Positions 8,740 through 19,218 of a DNA stretch of 64,000 bases are shown piece by piece. Position 1 is the first letter of the stretch, and every line of letters starts with the position of its first letter. Under the pieces are notes generated by a model, which did not search any database, was not told where the DNA came from, and saw only the letters and a program-made list of their open reading frames with translations. This DNA is from Hydnum rufescens UP504 (taxonomy: Eukaryota > Basidiomycota > Agaricomycetes > Cantharellales > Hydnaceae): the NCBI GenBank assembly GCA_014904985.1, contig MU128909.1, positions 441,300 to 505,299 on the forward strand. The letters run 5' to 3'. The translations under genes were made by a program, and so were the position numbers.

Positions 8740-9885
8740 TCATAGGTCGTTACGCTTGGCTTGGTGTGGTATACTAACATGACTGTCCTTTTTGTTTATG
8801 GATGGATGGGATGCAACGTAGTCACCCAGGCTAGGTGACCGATTGATCACGAGGGGTACGATACTGTGTGGCACCCATGTGTCCCAACATCTGTAGATGG
8901 AGGGGCCTATCGATGAATCTGGCCATGTCGGTGTCCTTTGCTCACGTTCCTTTGGGTTTGTGCTTCTGCGTAGAACGAGCAGGCTGACTATTTCGTTAGG
9001 CGAGTTTTTCCCTGTAAACGCAGCCCCTTTGGTCGTAGGTTCTAACACTGAATCTTGTCCTGATTTGGGTCCAGACGTTCCAACATTTTTTGGGGACAAG
9101 TTCAAAATCCGAAGCACATCCCTTTGGAGTAGGCCCACCTGTGGGGTTGGCTGCACCATGTTGTCACTTTGTTCCCTTCGTGAACAACGGCTTCGTGGCG
9201 AGTACTCATTCCTTTCCATTATAAGGAAACCCGTGTTTGTGGTGGGGTCCCTAACTTGTGCAGACGTCGCAGTTGACTTGGGTTTCTGTGTACTGTTGCT
9301 CCATTTCTTGGGTGAGTTCGAAACTTCAGTCCAGGCCCACTGGCTAGACATCTTTGGTTCACCCCTGTGTCTTTGTGAGATCCTGAGACTATCGAGATTG
9401 GGCTGGTGATAACCCTGCGATGTCATCTCACAGTCGCAGGCACTAACTTCATCGCTGTGGTCGATGAGACTACATTTGTTTATGGGTAGTCGTAGGAGAG
9501 ACCGGGAGTCGAAGGTATGACACATCCCTAGTCTACTAAGTACGACTAAAGACTTCATACTGAGACATGTAGATCCTGATCGGGCAATGGGGGCCATTAC
9601 CGTGGGGGTCAGGCGAGAGTTCAAGGTGACCCTTCGTGTAGCTACTGATTCCGTGATAATGACTATGATCATCTGGGAATACTGTTCGGCTCCTGTCTGC
9701 GGTTTTTTAACCTGACAATGGAGAACTTCAAGTCCCGAACCTGTCATAGTCCCGTGGGGCAGACAGTAGCCCCTATGCCTAATCATGAGTGCGCAGTGCA
9801 AGATGGCAATTGAATCTGTACTAGGGGGAATTACAAAGCCTTGTGGGACACGTTGGAATCCCCTTCTTATATCGAGTTCCACCAC
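8740..9885 (-). CDS. Open frame in LTR element interior, unknown (381 codons)
   Basis: Long frame near the 3' LTR. The predicted peptide is basic and serine/threonine/proline-rich (for example HRGEPKMSSQWAWTEVSNS and GVGRTEPTT-like low-complexity stretches) with no recognisable Gag, protease, RT, RNase H, integrase or chromodomain motif. It has no ATG context or codon bias that I can defend as coding. It may be an accidental open frame within the repetitive interior. Confidence 0.25.
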   Translation of the reverse strand: MVELDIRRGFQRVPQGFVIPPSTDSIAILHCALMIRHRGYCLPHGTMTGSGLEVLHCQVKKPQTGAEQYSQMIIVIITESVATRRVTLNSRLTPTVMAPIARSGSTCLSMKSLVVLSRLGMCHTFDSRSLLRLPINKCSLIDHSDEVSACDCEMTSQGYHQPNLDSLRISQRHRGEPKMSSQWAWTEVSNSPKKWSNSTQKPKSTATSAQVRDPTTNTGFLIMERNEYSPRSRCSRREQSDNMVQPTPQVGLLQRDVLRILNLSPKNVGTSGPKSGQDSVLEPTTKGAAFTGKNSPNEIVSLLVLRRSTNPKEREQRTPTWPDSSIGPSIYRCWDTWVPHSIVPLVINRSPSLGDYVASHPSINKKDSHVSIPHQAKRNDL

Positions 9886-9909
9886 AGCAAATCGATCAGA
9901 TAGTTGGCC

Positions 9910-10677
9910 TCATTTGGCCCCTTGCGCATTCCTGTGGTACAGAAACCTTTGGTACTCGACCTTTTTGCTATAGCAGGCAAACCACGCAAAACTACAAACT
10001 CCCGTCCTTTGGTTGTTTGCTGGCTCTTGACGCAATTTTGTCAGAGACACCGTGGCTTCATTCAACTGCGGCGGTTGCGCATCGTTGTAGTACTGTGATG
10101 GGTACTCGTCCCCCCCAACTGTGGTGATACTTGACTGGGTTTTGTGCAACCGTGAGAGCCTGGTATCGTTGGTATTGGATCGAAGGTAGCACCACTGCAT
10201 TATTTCGTAGTTCGGAGGGAATTGCCACAGTGAGCTTTGGATCAGAGCATCATTATATCCTTTCCTTCTAATCGGAGCTGTCCAATAGAGGTATGACGGA
10301 ATTTCCATTTGAATCCTTTGATAGAGCTCTGACAATCCTTTAACACAGATCTGATTGTACATCAGCAACCAAAGACTTCGCGATGCCTCTGTGGCAGGTT
10401 GCCACCGTTTAGACTCATACTTGGCAGGCCAGTTTCGAACCACCCACCAAGACCACATCAATACGGAGTTCGAGCTCATGTTTGTCAAAGACATCAATGG
10501 GCTACGGCGTGAGATACGGTACTCAATGCTGGTCTCAATGATGAGATTGCCAGTGCCATTTTCTAAGATCCGGTTCATGTCATGGAAGGGGTCCATATCA
10601 ATATTCTCAAGGTCGGAGGGTGTAATCTTTCTCTTCAGGATCGTCTTGTAGGGACTGACAACACAGTAGACATCCAA
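9910..10677 (-). CDS. Open frame in LTR element interior, unknown (255 codons)
   Basis: Starts MDVYCVVSPYKTILKRKITP and includes SDLENIDMDPFHDMNRILENG. That block is a diverged copy of the one beginning the next ORF (SDFKNIDTGLLRDRTRIWEG), showing that both derive from tandem duplication about 1.35 kb apart. No known domain is evident. Confidence 0.3.
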   Translation of the reverse strand: MDVYCVVSPYKTILKRKITPSDLENIDMDPFHDMNRILENGTGNLIIETSIEYRISRRSPLMSLTNMSSNSVLMWSWWVVRNWPAKYESKRWQPATEASRSLWLLMYNQICVKGLSELYQRIQMEIPSYLYWTAPIRRKGYNDALIQSSLWQFPPNYEIMQWCYLRSNTNDTRLSRLHKTQSSITTVGGDEYPSQYYNDAQPPQLNEATVSLTKLRQEPANNQRTGVCSFAWFACYSKKVEYQRFLYHRNAQGAK

Positions 10678-10716
10678 GGATTGTCGACTGAAGGTAGCCA
10701 GACCGAGATGTTGGTT

Positions 10717-12024
10717 TCATTGGACCCTGTTCATTTGTGGGAGTGACAGTGTCGCCTCATCGTTCCATCCTACTCGCGGATAATAGCTCCGTAATGGGTA
10801 CTTGTCTTTCCCAGTACCGACGGTCTCATTAGTTCGACGGTCCCATACCAGGACCCCTTGAGATCTTCGAATTGCGCTCTCCTGGTTATCGCGAGCGAGT
10901 AACTTGGGGTCGCGAACCCTTTTACGTATTCCTGGCTTAGACATCAGGCTTCCGCTTGTTACGTCGTATGGGAACACTGGGGACTCAATTGGTTGCGGAG
11001 TCGGCTGTACAGCGAGACCCATAGGCAATATTTCTTGAAACCCGTCCTTATCCCAGTTCCGGGCTATGACGAAGCTTGAACGACTATCTCGAATCGGGTT
11101 GCCGAACTTGGAATCTTGCTTAGGTTTGACCTCGTACATCCTCGTGAGGTCATCTCCTGCCGTATCTTGACTATCTGTATGAATTGGGACCTGATGTTTG
11201 CAACTAGACGGGAGGACCGTGGTTGCTCTTAGGAGGGATCCATAGTTCCGTTCCTCTTCCTTGTTCAGGATGGAGCTTGAGTTCGGGGTACCGTCTTGCA
11301 ATATATACCCGTCCTTTCTGGCTATGACAGTACTTGTAGTCACCACGGAATGTTCAGGTCGCAAGAATTCCTCTATGTCCACTCTATGAGTCATAGGAGC
11401 TCTGATCGGCTCGGTCACGTCACGTCGAGGCTCCATGAGTTCGCTACCATTCGTGAATGAGATTTCTGTGATTGTTTCAGTAGTCATACAGGCTCCGGCT
11501 GGTTCTGTCGCTCCGTGTGGGAGTATAAAACTCTGCGAGGCTGTGCAGTAAGGATCCTTCGTATCCATGCTCCCTTTGGACACGTTGGTGGAGGCTGACC
11601 TTTCTAAGGTTCGAATGGCATTTTGCAGGAGTTTGTGAGGTTGGTTCTTCTCGACCCCGCTCATGATTACAACCGAATGCCAGTACTTCACCATTTCTAT
11701 TACCAGCTGGTTTGATCGGGATACGGATCCAGAAGGTTTAGGCATGTCCTTAGAAGGTTCCCCAACATTGGTATCAAACATGCCACTGACAAACTCAAGC
11801 TCGTGCTCGTTAAAGGCACTAATGAGCTCCTGTGGGGTAAGCTTATTAAGTCCAGACACGAAGGTGTCAAGTGGCTCATATGCGCAGTGTGGAGTACGGT
11901 ACTCAATGACGGTCTCGAAGACGAGATCGACTATATTGCCTTCCCAAATACGGGTCCTGTCGCGAAGGAGGCCTGTATCAATGTTCTTGAAGTCGGAGAG
12001 TATAATTCCTCCATTTTGGATCAT
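10717..12024 (-). CDS. Open frame in LTR element interior, unknown (435 codons)
   Basis: The longest interior frame. It contains the repeated module THRVDIEEFLRPEHSVVTTS followed by TVIARKDGY, related versions of which occur near 13260 and 14360. It also has SRSSFVIARNWDKDGFQEIL, matched by TRSSFAIAQNRYKDRFQVVL near 14220. There is no catalytic motif of a retroelement enzyme. Duplicated protein-level motifs suggest an ancestral coding repeat, but function is unknown. Confidence 0.35.
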   Translation of the reverse strand: MIQNGGIILSDFKNIDTGLLRDRTRIWEGNIVDLVFETVIEYRTPHCAYEPLDTFVSGLNKLTPQELISAFNEHELEFVSGMFDTNVGEPSKDMPKPSGSVSRSNQLVIEMVKYWHSVVIMSGVEKNQPHKLLQNAIRTLERSASTNVSKGSMDTKDPYCTASQSFILPHGATEPAGACMTTETITEISFTNGSELMEPRRDVTEPIRAPMTHRVDIEEFLRPEHSVVTTSTVIARKDGYILQDGTPNSSSILNKEEERNYGSLLRATTVLPSSCKHQVPIHTDSQDTAGDDLTRMYEVKPKQDSKFGNPIRDSRSSFVIARNWDKDGFQEILPMGLAVQPTPQPIESPVFPYDVTSGSLMSKPGIRKRVRDPKLLARDNQESAIRRSQGVLVWDRRTNETVGTGKDKYPLRSYYPRVGWNDEATLSLPQMNRVQ

Positions 12025-12405
12025 CTTGTAGAAGCTGACAATGAAGTAGGCATCTGAGAATCATCGGTGAAAGCTGACCCGATGCCGTTCGATGGATTTA
12101 GAGTAGCCTTCCAAGGGTTTTCGTCTGAACCCTGCGGTTGCTTCGAGTCCTGGCAGGCCCTGAGGTATCGTGTGGTTCCTTGCTACAAGGTCTGACTTGG
12201 GACCCGTAACAAGCTCGGACGTAGAAGGTCCAGTACAACTTCATGGCTGAAGTAACATCTTAGGGTCTTGGTCCACAGACTCTACACTGCATACATCGCC
12301 ATTCCATTTGATTTTGGCAGAATACCTGGCTTGGGCAGAATTCACAGGTGACTCAAGTCCATCAGCTTGATTGTTGGGAGCCCCAGTCCGTGGCCGGCTA
12401 TCCTG

Positions 12406-14958
12406 TCATCTTGAAGTTACTGTATCATGATTCCTCGAGTCTCGTTCCCTCTGTTGCAGGCATTCAAATGATCTGGAGTCCGGGGGTTTGCTCCGTAGGA
12501 ATGAACCTGTCTGCACTCGCAGGTATGTAGTAGCTACTCTCTGGTCAAATCCTCGAGCTCGTCTGTCTTCTGAGTTTACAACGAAGCTCGAGTCTGGTGA
12601 ACGGGGACTAGTGCTCAACTGGGGGTCCACCCTTTTATTAGCTCTGTAGAGGTGTACTGATGGCCTGAAAAACCTTGGCACGTATCCATCTAAACTTGTT
12701 ATGTCGTACGGAAGCCCCATAATTTTGTTCGATCATGGATCTTCAATCCGATGACAGGAAGATTTAGGGGTGGTTCGGACAATGAGCTCCAGACTAGATC
12801 CAAGTCCAGCCCTCTGTTTAGGTCTAGCCTCGTGGGCATTGGGGCCCTGAAACAAGTTCACTTGTGTAGGTGCTTGCGCTACACCGTAACTCCCGAATTC
12901 AGTTCTTGTAACCCTTTCATCAATGGTATTGGGTTTCCTGGGCTCAACGACGTCGTGTCCAGGCTCCGGGGTTTCATTCGTAAGGATGGCTGCGCCGGGC
13001 CGTCCTGTTTCCCTCATTAATGTCAGGGGAGACTTCAAGACTTTAGCTCGAGTTCGTGGACAGGTCAACTCTTGTACATCTTCGTATGTTTGAGAGAACT
13101 TAGTGTGGCCCGGGTTGAATTGAGGACAGCTCTGCGATGCCATTTTGTAATGGAAGTAGGATTCCCACAAGTGGTTTCGTTCCTCTTCCTCATTCATGAC
13201 CAAGTTCGAGTTTGAGGGACTGTTTCATGTCATATATGCATTTCTCCTGGTTACGGAAGCGCTCACGGTTGCAATGGAATGCTCAGGTTGTGAGGACCTC
13301 TGTATCCACTTGGGTTCTGAGATCCTGGTCAAGTCGACCAGTCGGTGAGTCGTAGGAGTCCTGGTATCAACAATTTCACTGTCCCGATCTGTAGTGAGTT
13401 TTACCTTGTTGTCGTCAGTCTCGCTGCTCCAGGACATTGGGACTAGGGTGCTTATGGTTTGGCTCCCTCGATTTCGACTGACGAATGATACTAAGGACCT
13501 GGAAGGGGTTCGTGGACAAGACTTCATATTCGGGCCTGCACTTACACCAGGATTACAGGTCCTTGTATACTGACAGACACCCGACTGTGGATCCCAGGAC
13601 TCATCATTAGTCTTATTGTCCTCAATACCCCCTTCGGGCTCGTATTTCTGCTCAGGTCCAGTCTTACATGTGTGGCAAGAACCCTTGATTCCTGCACTTC
13701 AAATGGCCATATGATCCGCGAGTTGGGGGCTATGCTCCCAAGGCAGTTCCACTCGTGAAAATGGTGGCATTATGTCGTTGCTCTGGTTTGCTCGCGGAGG
13801 ATAGCCTCGCGATGGGAGTTCGTGTTTTCTGATGACGGTAGTGCTTACAATTACAACCCAACCTTCATCTCGTGTGGATTTTGCCATCAACTCGAGTTTC
13901 ACAGACACGAACATCTTAACTAGCTCGTCTTCATTTAGTTCGAGTTTCGGGGTGCTATCACAAGGCTTCCTTGCCCTGATCATAGAGAAGTTATACCCAG
14001 TATCGGTGGTTTTGTGGTTCGGCCAATCTACGGTGTAGTCTATTTGACGGTGGTAGGCTTTATCTCTAACCAGCGCAACCTTTTGGGGTAGTCTACAGCC
14101 TTGTTTACCATGATTGTCTCTAGTGGGATTCAAGCTTGTTGCGTTGTACAGAATCACCGTGGACTCAATCAGCCATAGAGACAGCGATGTAATGAAACTC
14201 ATAGGCAGCACGACTTGAAACCTGTCTTTGTACCGGTTCTGTGCTATAGCAAAGCTCGATCGGGTCTTCATGAGGTCGTCTTCCCTCATCTCTTGACTGT
14301 CTGTACTAATTGGGACATCTGGGGGACCATTTCGCGGCGTATGCTCGTCCTTCCTGGCTACGGCCATGCTCATAGTCATAACAAAATGTTGCGGTCGCAA
14401 GGATCTCTTTGTCCACTTGGGTTTTATGGTCCTAGATGAGTCGAACAGCTCGCTTCATCTAGACTCTAAAATACCATTCTTGAATATGGCAGTAGCATCC
14501 ACTCGGTGAGTCGTAGGAGTCCTGATTGACCCGGATTCGTTGTACTGAGATTTCGCGGCTTTGTTTAGTCGCGGAGGTGACTGCGTTACGCTATAACCCC
14601 ATCCTATCCGTAGCTGAGAGTTTTGTGGTGTATGTCCATCCCTTCGGCCAGTGGCAACACGTACGATCCTGGCCAGGTTCTCGATTCCCATAGATATCGT
14701 GGGTCTAGGTAGGACAATCAGTGTCCTCTCTCGAAGTAATCTGCGGCTTTGTCCATCGTATAGGCTGTTCGTGAGGTCGATCGGGCTGTGGAACCCTTTC
14801 CCTGACCTACGGTTCGTCCCCTCGCGAGTATGATTTGCGTAGACATGTATGATGGGCTTGCTTGCATGTTGATAACCGTTCCATGGGAATACGTCCTTAT
14901 GGAATGTTGGGAACCTGATGTCGCCCAAATCGGGTCGAGGGCGGTCCTGCAATGTCAT
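12406..14958 (-). pseudogene. Broken repeats of the interior coding module
   Basis: Fragments at 12406-12720, 12733-13203, 13225-13527, 13699-14400 and 14455-14958 carry degenerate versions of the motifs in the 435-codon frame (TPTTHR, PEHS, VARKD, DSQE, YDITSL/YNATSL). They are interrupted by stops and frameshifts. Nucleotide similarity between copies (for example around 10960, 12670 and 14130) confirms duplication with roughly 1.1-1.9 kb spacing. Confidence 0.5.
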
Positions 14959-15324
14959 TTTATGATCAGGCAGGGATGCTTGCGCAAAGTCTCATAATGC
15001 ACTGTGGTGATACTTATTGGTTTTGGTTGATGGATTGGGGATATGGGACATGTTCAATGAACCTTGGACATTACCACCAGACAGTTCCATTCCGATCATT
15101 GTGAGTGTTAATATGAAGTTAGTAGTTTCATCCTTTGAACCTTTGGAGGGGAACAATTCTGTGGTTGGTGAGGCTGGAACCCCTAGCATAGTGGCAACAG
15201 AATCCCCTTTCGTCAACAGTCTAGCCACTTGGACTTCCTTTGCTGCCAGCTGAGCTAATCCAAAGTCTATGTCCTGAAATATACCTAGAGGACTACCGAT
15301 TCCCTCGATGGCAGCATGGTTCCT

Positions 15325-16320
15325 TCAAGTTGAGGCTGGTTCCCTTGGATAGGAAGCTAGTATGTTTGAGGCATCCCAAAGGTGACGTCTCGCCTGGGAG
15401 ACTGTAAGTTGGAGCTGGTTCAAGGTGGGAAATCCGGCTGTGAGGTTGGACTTCTCGAGATCGCATGGTTCGGGCCTGTAGTCATCACTAGCAGTAGTTT
15501 CATGGGATGAGGAGGTTTCCTGTACAACTTCCCCTAGAATGACTCTGCACTGCCAGATAGTGTGTGCCAGTGCCGGGTCTAGCTTGTAGTGAATGGACCC
15601 CGTACTGAAGTCATGTACAACCCAATTGAGGAAGTCAGTCGAGTCCACATCTAAGCTGTAGAGCAACCAGTCGAGCCAGGTGGAGATGATCTTTCCAGCC
15701 CGGGATGGGCTGTACTTGTTGCCTTGTTTGAGTGAAGTACGGATAGTCTCACATAATCGAGATGAGAGACAAACAGGCTTGAGCCCTACAGGCTTCACAC
15801 ATTTTTTTAGGGGAGTAGCCACCCTTCTTGAGGTATCCACCCAACTTGAGAGGGGGCTAGTAGTTCCATTTGTGAACGGCTTGTGGGCTCGTTCAGAAAC
15901 AGACATTCCAGGTGACAGATCCTCGAAGGATGGGGGTGTCGTGTTTGCATCCGTAAGAACGTCGCAAGGTCTAGGGGATAGAGGTTGAACTGTTAAAGAT
16001 CTAGAGGCTCTCTTGTGAACGTTTGAATCCCGAATAACTGCATCTGGAGGTGTGCAGAAGGAGGAAGAGGGTACTGAGTTCAAACCATGGGCAGTCCCAT
16101 AGGGACCCGCCAATGGAGTTCTTACACACTCCACCAGTGTTAATTCGGTAGTATCCGAATTAAGGAGTGGGGAGGGACCGGAGGATGGAGGAGGTTCCGG
16201 TTCCAATGGATTAGTCCAGTCCATGGGACTGAGACCATTCCATCTAGCCCGACAGGCTAACAGTTCCTGGAGGGTTAGGGTTTCTATGCCCACTAGGGCA
16301 AAGTAAGAAGGTTTAGTCAT
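15325..16320 (-). CDS. Gag-position ORF starting inside the LTR (331 codons)
   Basis: ATG at 16320 lies within the 5' LTR (MTKPSYFALVGIETLTLQEL). The frame reads through the LTR end at 16138 (codons D-T-T-E-L-T), through the primer-binding site (L-V-E-C-V) and on for about 265 codons. The C-terminal half has a hydrophobic/aromatic block (SRAGKIISTWLDWLLYSL, LNWVVHDFSTGSIHYKLD) that might be structural. No zinc knuckle is seen. Position and length are compatible with a Gag-like product, but the family is unrecognised. The LTR copy at 7451-7771 starts the same frame and is aborted. Confidence 0.5.
   Translation of the reverse strand: MTKPSYFALVGIETLTLQELLACRARWNGLSPMDWTNPLEPEPPPSSGPSPLLNSDTTELTLVECVRTPLAGPYGTAHGLNSVPSSSFCTPPDAVIRDSNVHKRASRSLTVQPLSPRPCDVLTDANTTPPSFEDLSPGMSVSERAHKPFTNGTTSPLSSWVDTSRRVATPLKKCVKPVGLKPVCLSSRLCETIRTSLKQGNKYSPSRAGKIISTWLDWLLYSLDVDSTDFLNWVVHDFSTGSIHYKLDPALAHTIWQCRVILGEVVQETSSSHETTASDDYRPEPCDLEKSNLTAGFPTLNQLQLTVSQARRHLWDASNILASYPREPAST
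16119..16136 (-). other. Candidate primer-binding site
   Basis: One base inside the 5' LTR the minus strand reads TGGTGGAGTGTGTAAG. Its complement ends CACTCCACCA, with the CCA terminus expected of a tRNA 3' end. The tRNA was not identified. Confidence 0.55.
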
Positions 16321-16624
16321 AAAGTTGGGAGTCGCACAATGTGTAGTGCGTAATCAACAGGTCCACGACTCGGTGAGTCAGACAGTTGATGATGGTAGAA
16401 AAGATGCATTTCGGGCTCTGCCATGGCTGGCTATCACTAGACTGATTATGTAATAAGAGACAAATCTAACTATAAGCCAGGGCAGCACCAAACTCCAGTG
16501 GAGAAGCTTTCCACTGGGTTTGAATAAGGATGAAGGAGAAAAGAAAGAGAAAAGGGGAGGCAAGAGCTATGGCTCTACCTATGAGTTTGCCAAGTGGCCT
16601 AAGGGACTCTGGACACCACTAACA
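16138..16624 (-). repeat. 5' LTR of the non-autonomous LTR element
   Basis: Identical in length (487 bp) and ends to the LTR at 7589-8075. It is followed on the plus strand by TSD TTGAA and the resumed reading frame of element X. Confidence 0.95.
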
Positions 16625-16629
16625 TTGAA

Positions 16630-17579
16630 GAAGACTGCTAACACTCCTGCACGCATGGAGGAATCCCCTCCATCTGAGCATGACATGCATGCCAATGGTC
16701 TCCCAGCTGCTGCTGTGTGCCAGGCACCTAAGACTCTCAGAAAATATGGGTCTAAATATAAACACAAAGCAACCACCTCAAAGTCTTCGGCGGCTCAAGG
16801 AGAGGAACTTGCGGACTCAAACAGCGATGTGGATGCTGATACCGATATTCTACCAGCTGCTGTTGCCTGAAAGTCACCCAAGAAGGTTGGTGGCAATGCC
16901 AGAAGGCTGACTTCTCGTGCAGAGTGACTTTTGCTTGCAGATTCCAATGTCGATGGGGACTCTGCTCCAAATGCTCACTGCCACCCAAGGATGGTTGTTG
17001 AAATCCCTCATTCGTCTTCATCAAATATGGGACTCCCTATTCATAAACCTCTGCCCACTATTCTTTCTCGTCAATCTATCCCCCGCATGAGCCTTGTATC
17101 CAGCATTGCACATAGAAGCTCACCTGTCACTGCATGAACAAGTCCCGATCTGCCCACTATTCCTTCTCATCAATCTATCCCCTGTGTGAGCCCTGTATCC
17201 AGCATTACACATAGAAGCTTGCCTGTTGCTGCACAAACAAGTCCCCATCCGTCTCATGCAGAACAGGATGATGAACAGGGCTCTGCCAACGCTGGTTCAG
17301 ATTCTGAGGACTATCATGGTGGTCGGTTCACCAATGATCAAATCACCTGGGCACGATCAAAGTGTCTCAATTTCTTCCGGGAATTGGATGCCAAGGCAAG
17401 GGAGTGGAAATGGAGTCCAGAATCAGTCAGGTGAATAGCATTGGCTGCAGCACCATCCAAGTCCCAATGCAATGGAAATGCATGGAATGCATTCCAATAT
17501 TCATACCACCAGTCCCACCCTAACACAGATCCATCTGGTGTGTTTGTTCTTCATTCATGTCCCCTTCGGTCTGAGTACT
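16630..17579 (+). pseudogene. Middle part of element X main ORF, stop-interrupted
   Basis: The frame resumes after the LTR insertion (ANTPARMEESPPSEHD, LRKYGSKYKHK), breaks at a TGA near 16868, and reappears with TNDQITWARSKCLNFFREL. It then crosses a TGA at 17433 into IALAAAPSKSQCNGNAWNAF, followed by CPLRSEY and a TAA just before the long ORF at 17588. Most breaks are TGA in positions where CGA is plausible. The NAWNAFQ-type segment recurs in mushroom transposon-associated hypothetical proteins from memory, without a function. Confidence 0.6.
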
Positions 17580-17587
17580 AACACTAT

Positions 17588-19000
17588 ATGACTCTAGTTA
17601 CTGCATTGGACTATACTGCACACATGGTTAAACCTGCATACAACACCTTGATCCAATCCTTCAGAGGTGAAGATACTGAAGAGTGGGCAGTTGAAGCAGC
17701 AAGGCTGGTTGCAGAACACAAGGGTGTGAAGGCAGGAGCCACCAAGCAGATAGCTCAATCTAGAGGTGATATTGTGCGGATTATGTCTTCCCAGAAGGAG
17801 AAGTGGACACACGACATGCACTGGCTTGCCACTATGGATATCCATTCACTAATTATAATGGTTAGTGGGAATGCTGCCTCCCCTGCTGCACATGCCCAGA
17901 ATGAGTGTCGACTTGGATCTGAAGAGATGGCAGCATGGTACCACTCGAAGTTTGACATGCCAACACAGTTGGCTGATATCTATTGGTTCATCCTTGCGCG
18001 GCACTTGCAATATCAGGAATTGCATGAATTTATGGAGGAGGATGCTTTGAAAAAGTGGAATGAGGATCTCAGCAATGTGTATAAGACCAGGACCACAGTG
18101 AAGGATCACTTAATTCACCTTTTCAGGCCCTTTGTCAAGATGTCCATGTTCCCTTGGACTAACCTGGCCAAGATTCTCATCCAGCACAAACTCAGTATCA
18201 CAAACTTTGTCCTGGATCATGAGTTCCCCAACTTTGGATCTTCCTATGTTGATGGCCACTCAACTGATGAATTCAGAGCATTATACTTTGCACTTGAGGA
18301 GATGAGTCCTGATAAAAGGATAGGGGTCTCTCAACTAGACAACTGGCCAGACTGTGATGCAGATGACATCACACTCATCACAGATAGGGAGGGTGCAGTG
18401 ATACTATCTCTGCAGACTGCAAGGGATTCTGTGGCCAAGAAGGGATCTGAGGGGTCATCAGGGCTTGGTGTGAAGCGTAGTGAAGGGGATGCTGGTCTTT
18501 ATGACACAGGGAACCACAGGAAGTTGCGAGGTGCAAGTTTACTGGGGGTCGCAGGTGTCAGGCATAAAGGAAAGCGAAAGAAGACCCTAAAGTCTGCAGC
18601 AACTATTTCAAGTGAAGATGATATGGCAGACAGCCCTGACAGCCTGTACAATCATGCTTCAACTACATTGTCCAATACCTCCAAGCCAGTGCACACCTCT
18701 CTTCCTGGACCTTCACAGCCACATCCCAAACCCCGCTTTACAATTCTGCCCAGTACAGTGGCTCAACCGACTAATGTACTGCCATTCTCTGGTGGAGACA
18801 TTGAGGGGGACCCCCCTTTTCCAGGTTCATTCACTCAGCCAAACTTCAATCTTGGCACAGATGCTGAGCTTGATGCCTTAGTGAGCTTGATAAGTCAAAT
18901 GCCATTTGATCCCTCTCTTGATGCCAATCTCTCCACACACTCATCCTTTGCAACAACCAACTTATTGAGTGACTCTACAAGTTGGCCTCCATATCAATAA
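17588..19000 (+). CDS. C-terminal ORF of element X, unknown protein (470 codons)
   Basis: Uninterrupted frame continuing the broken upstream reading frame. The N-terminal two-thirds is mixed alpha-helical-looking sequence (WAVEAARLVAEHKGVKAGAT, MHWLATMDIHSLIIMVSG, ADIYWFILARHLQYQELHEF); the last 150 residues are S/P/T-rich and probably disordered, with a basic KRKKTLK stretch that may be a nuclear signal. No D-D-E triad, zinc finger or helicase motif is visible. It sits just inside the right TIR of element X. Together with 7485-7588 and 16630-17579 it probably formed one protein of about 800 residues. Function unknown. Confidence 0.6.
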   Translation: MTLVTALDYTAHMVKPAYNTLIQSFRGEDTEEWAVEAARLVAEHKGVKAGATKQIAQSRGDIVRIMSSQKEKWTHDMHWLATMDIHSLIIMVSGNAASPAAHAQNECRLGSEEMAAWYHSKFDMPTQLADIYWFILARHLQYQELHEFMEEDALKKWNEDLSNVYKTRTTVKDHLIHLFRPFVKMSMFPWTNLAKILIQHKLSITNFVLDHEFPNFGSSYVDGHSTDEFRALYFALEEMSPDKRIGVSQLDNWPDCDADDITLITDREGAVILSLQTARDSVAKKGSEGSSGLGVKRSEGDAGLYDTGNHRKLRGASLLGVAGVRHKGKRKKTLKSAATISSEDDMADSPDSLYNHASTTLSNTSKPVHTSLPGPSQPHPKPRFTILPSTVAQPTNVLPFSGGDIEGDPPFPGSFTQPNFNLGTDAELDALVSLISQMPFDPSLDANLSTHSSFATTNLLSDSTSWPPYQ

Positions 19001-19218
19001 ACTGCCATTGATTTCCAGATTATATTTTGGCTACATTAGTTACTATGCTTTAGTTAATTTGGTTAAGGATCTCAGTACCTCCTTAGCAATAAACTGTTGA
19101 TTTCTGCATCATACTTTGGCTAATTTGGTTAACCCCCAGTACCTATACTAAATAGAGAGAATATCTTAAGTGAGAGTTCTGGGGCCCCATTGGGCCCCAC
19201 TGGGCCCCCATAGTCTCG

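Larger units (their letters stand above)
7589..16624 (-). mobile_element. Complete LTR element (9,036 bp) lacking visible pol
   Basis: Two 487-bp direct repeats (7589-8075 and 16138-16624) begin TGTTA and end TAACA and are flanked by the 5-bp duplication TTGAA (7584-7588, 16625-16629). The LTRs differ at about three positions, so insertion is recent. On the minus strand a candidate primer-binding site follows the 5' LTR after one base, and a polypurine tract precedes the 3' LTR. The 8.06-kb interior has one gag-position ORF and long diverged tandem repeats, but I find no aspartic protease, reverse transcriptase, RNase H or integrase motif. This resembles LARD-type non-autonomous elements mobilised in trans. 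Confidence 0.93.
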
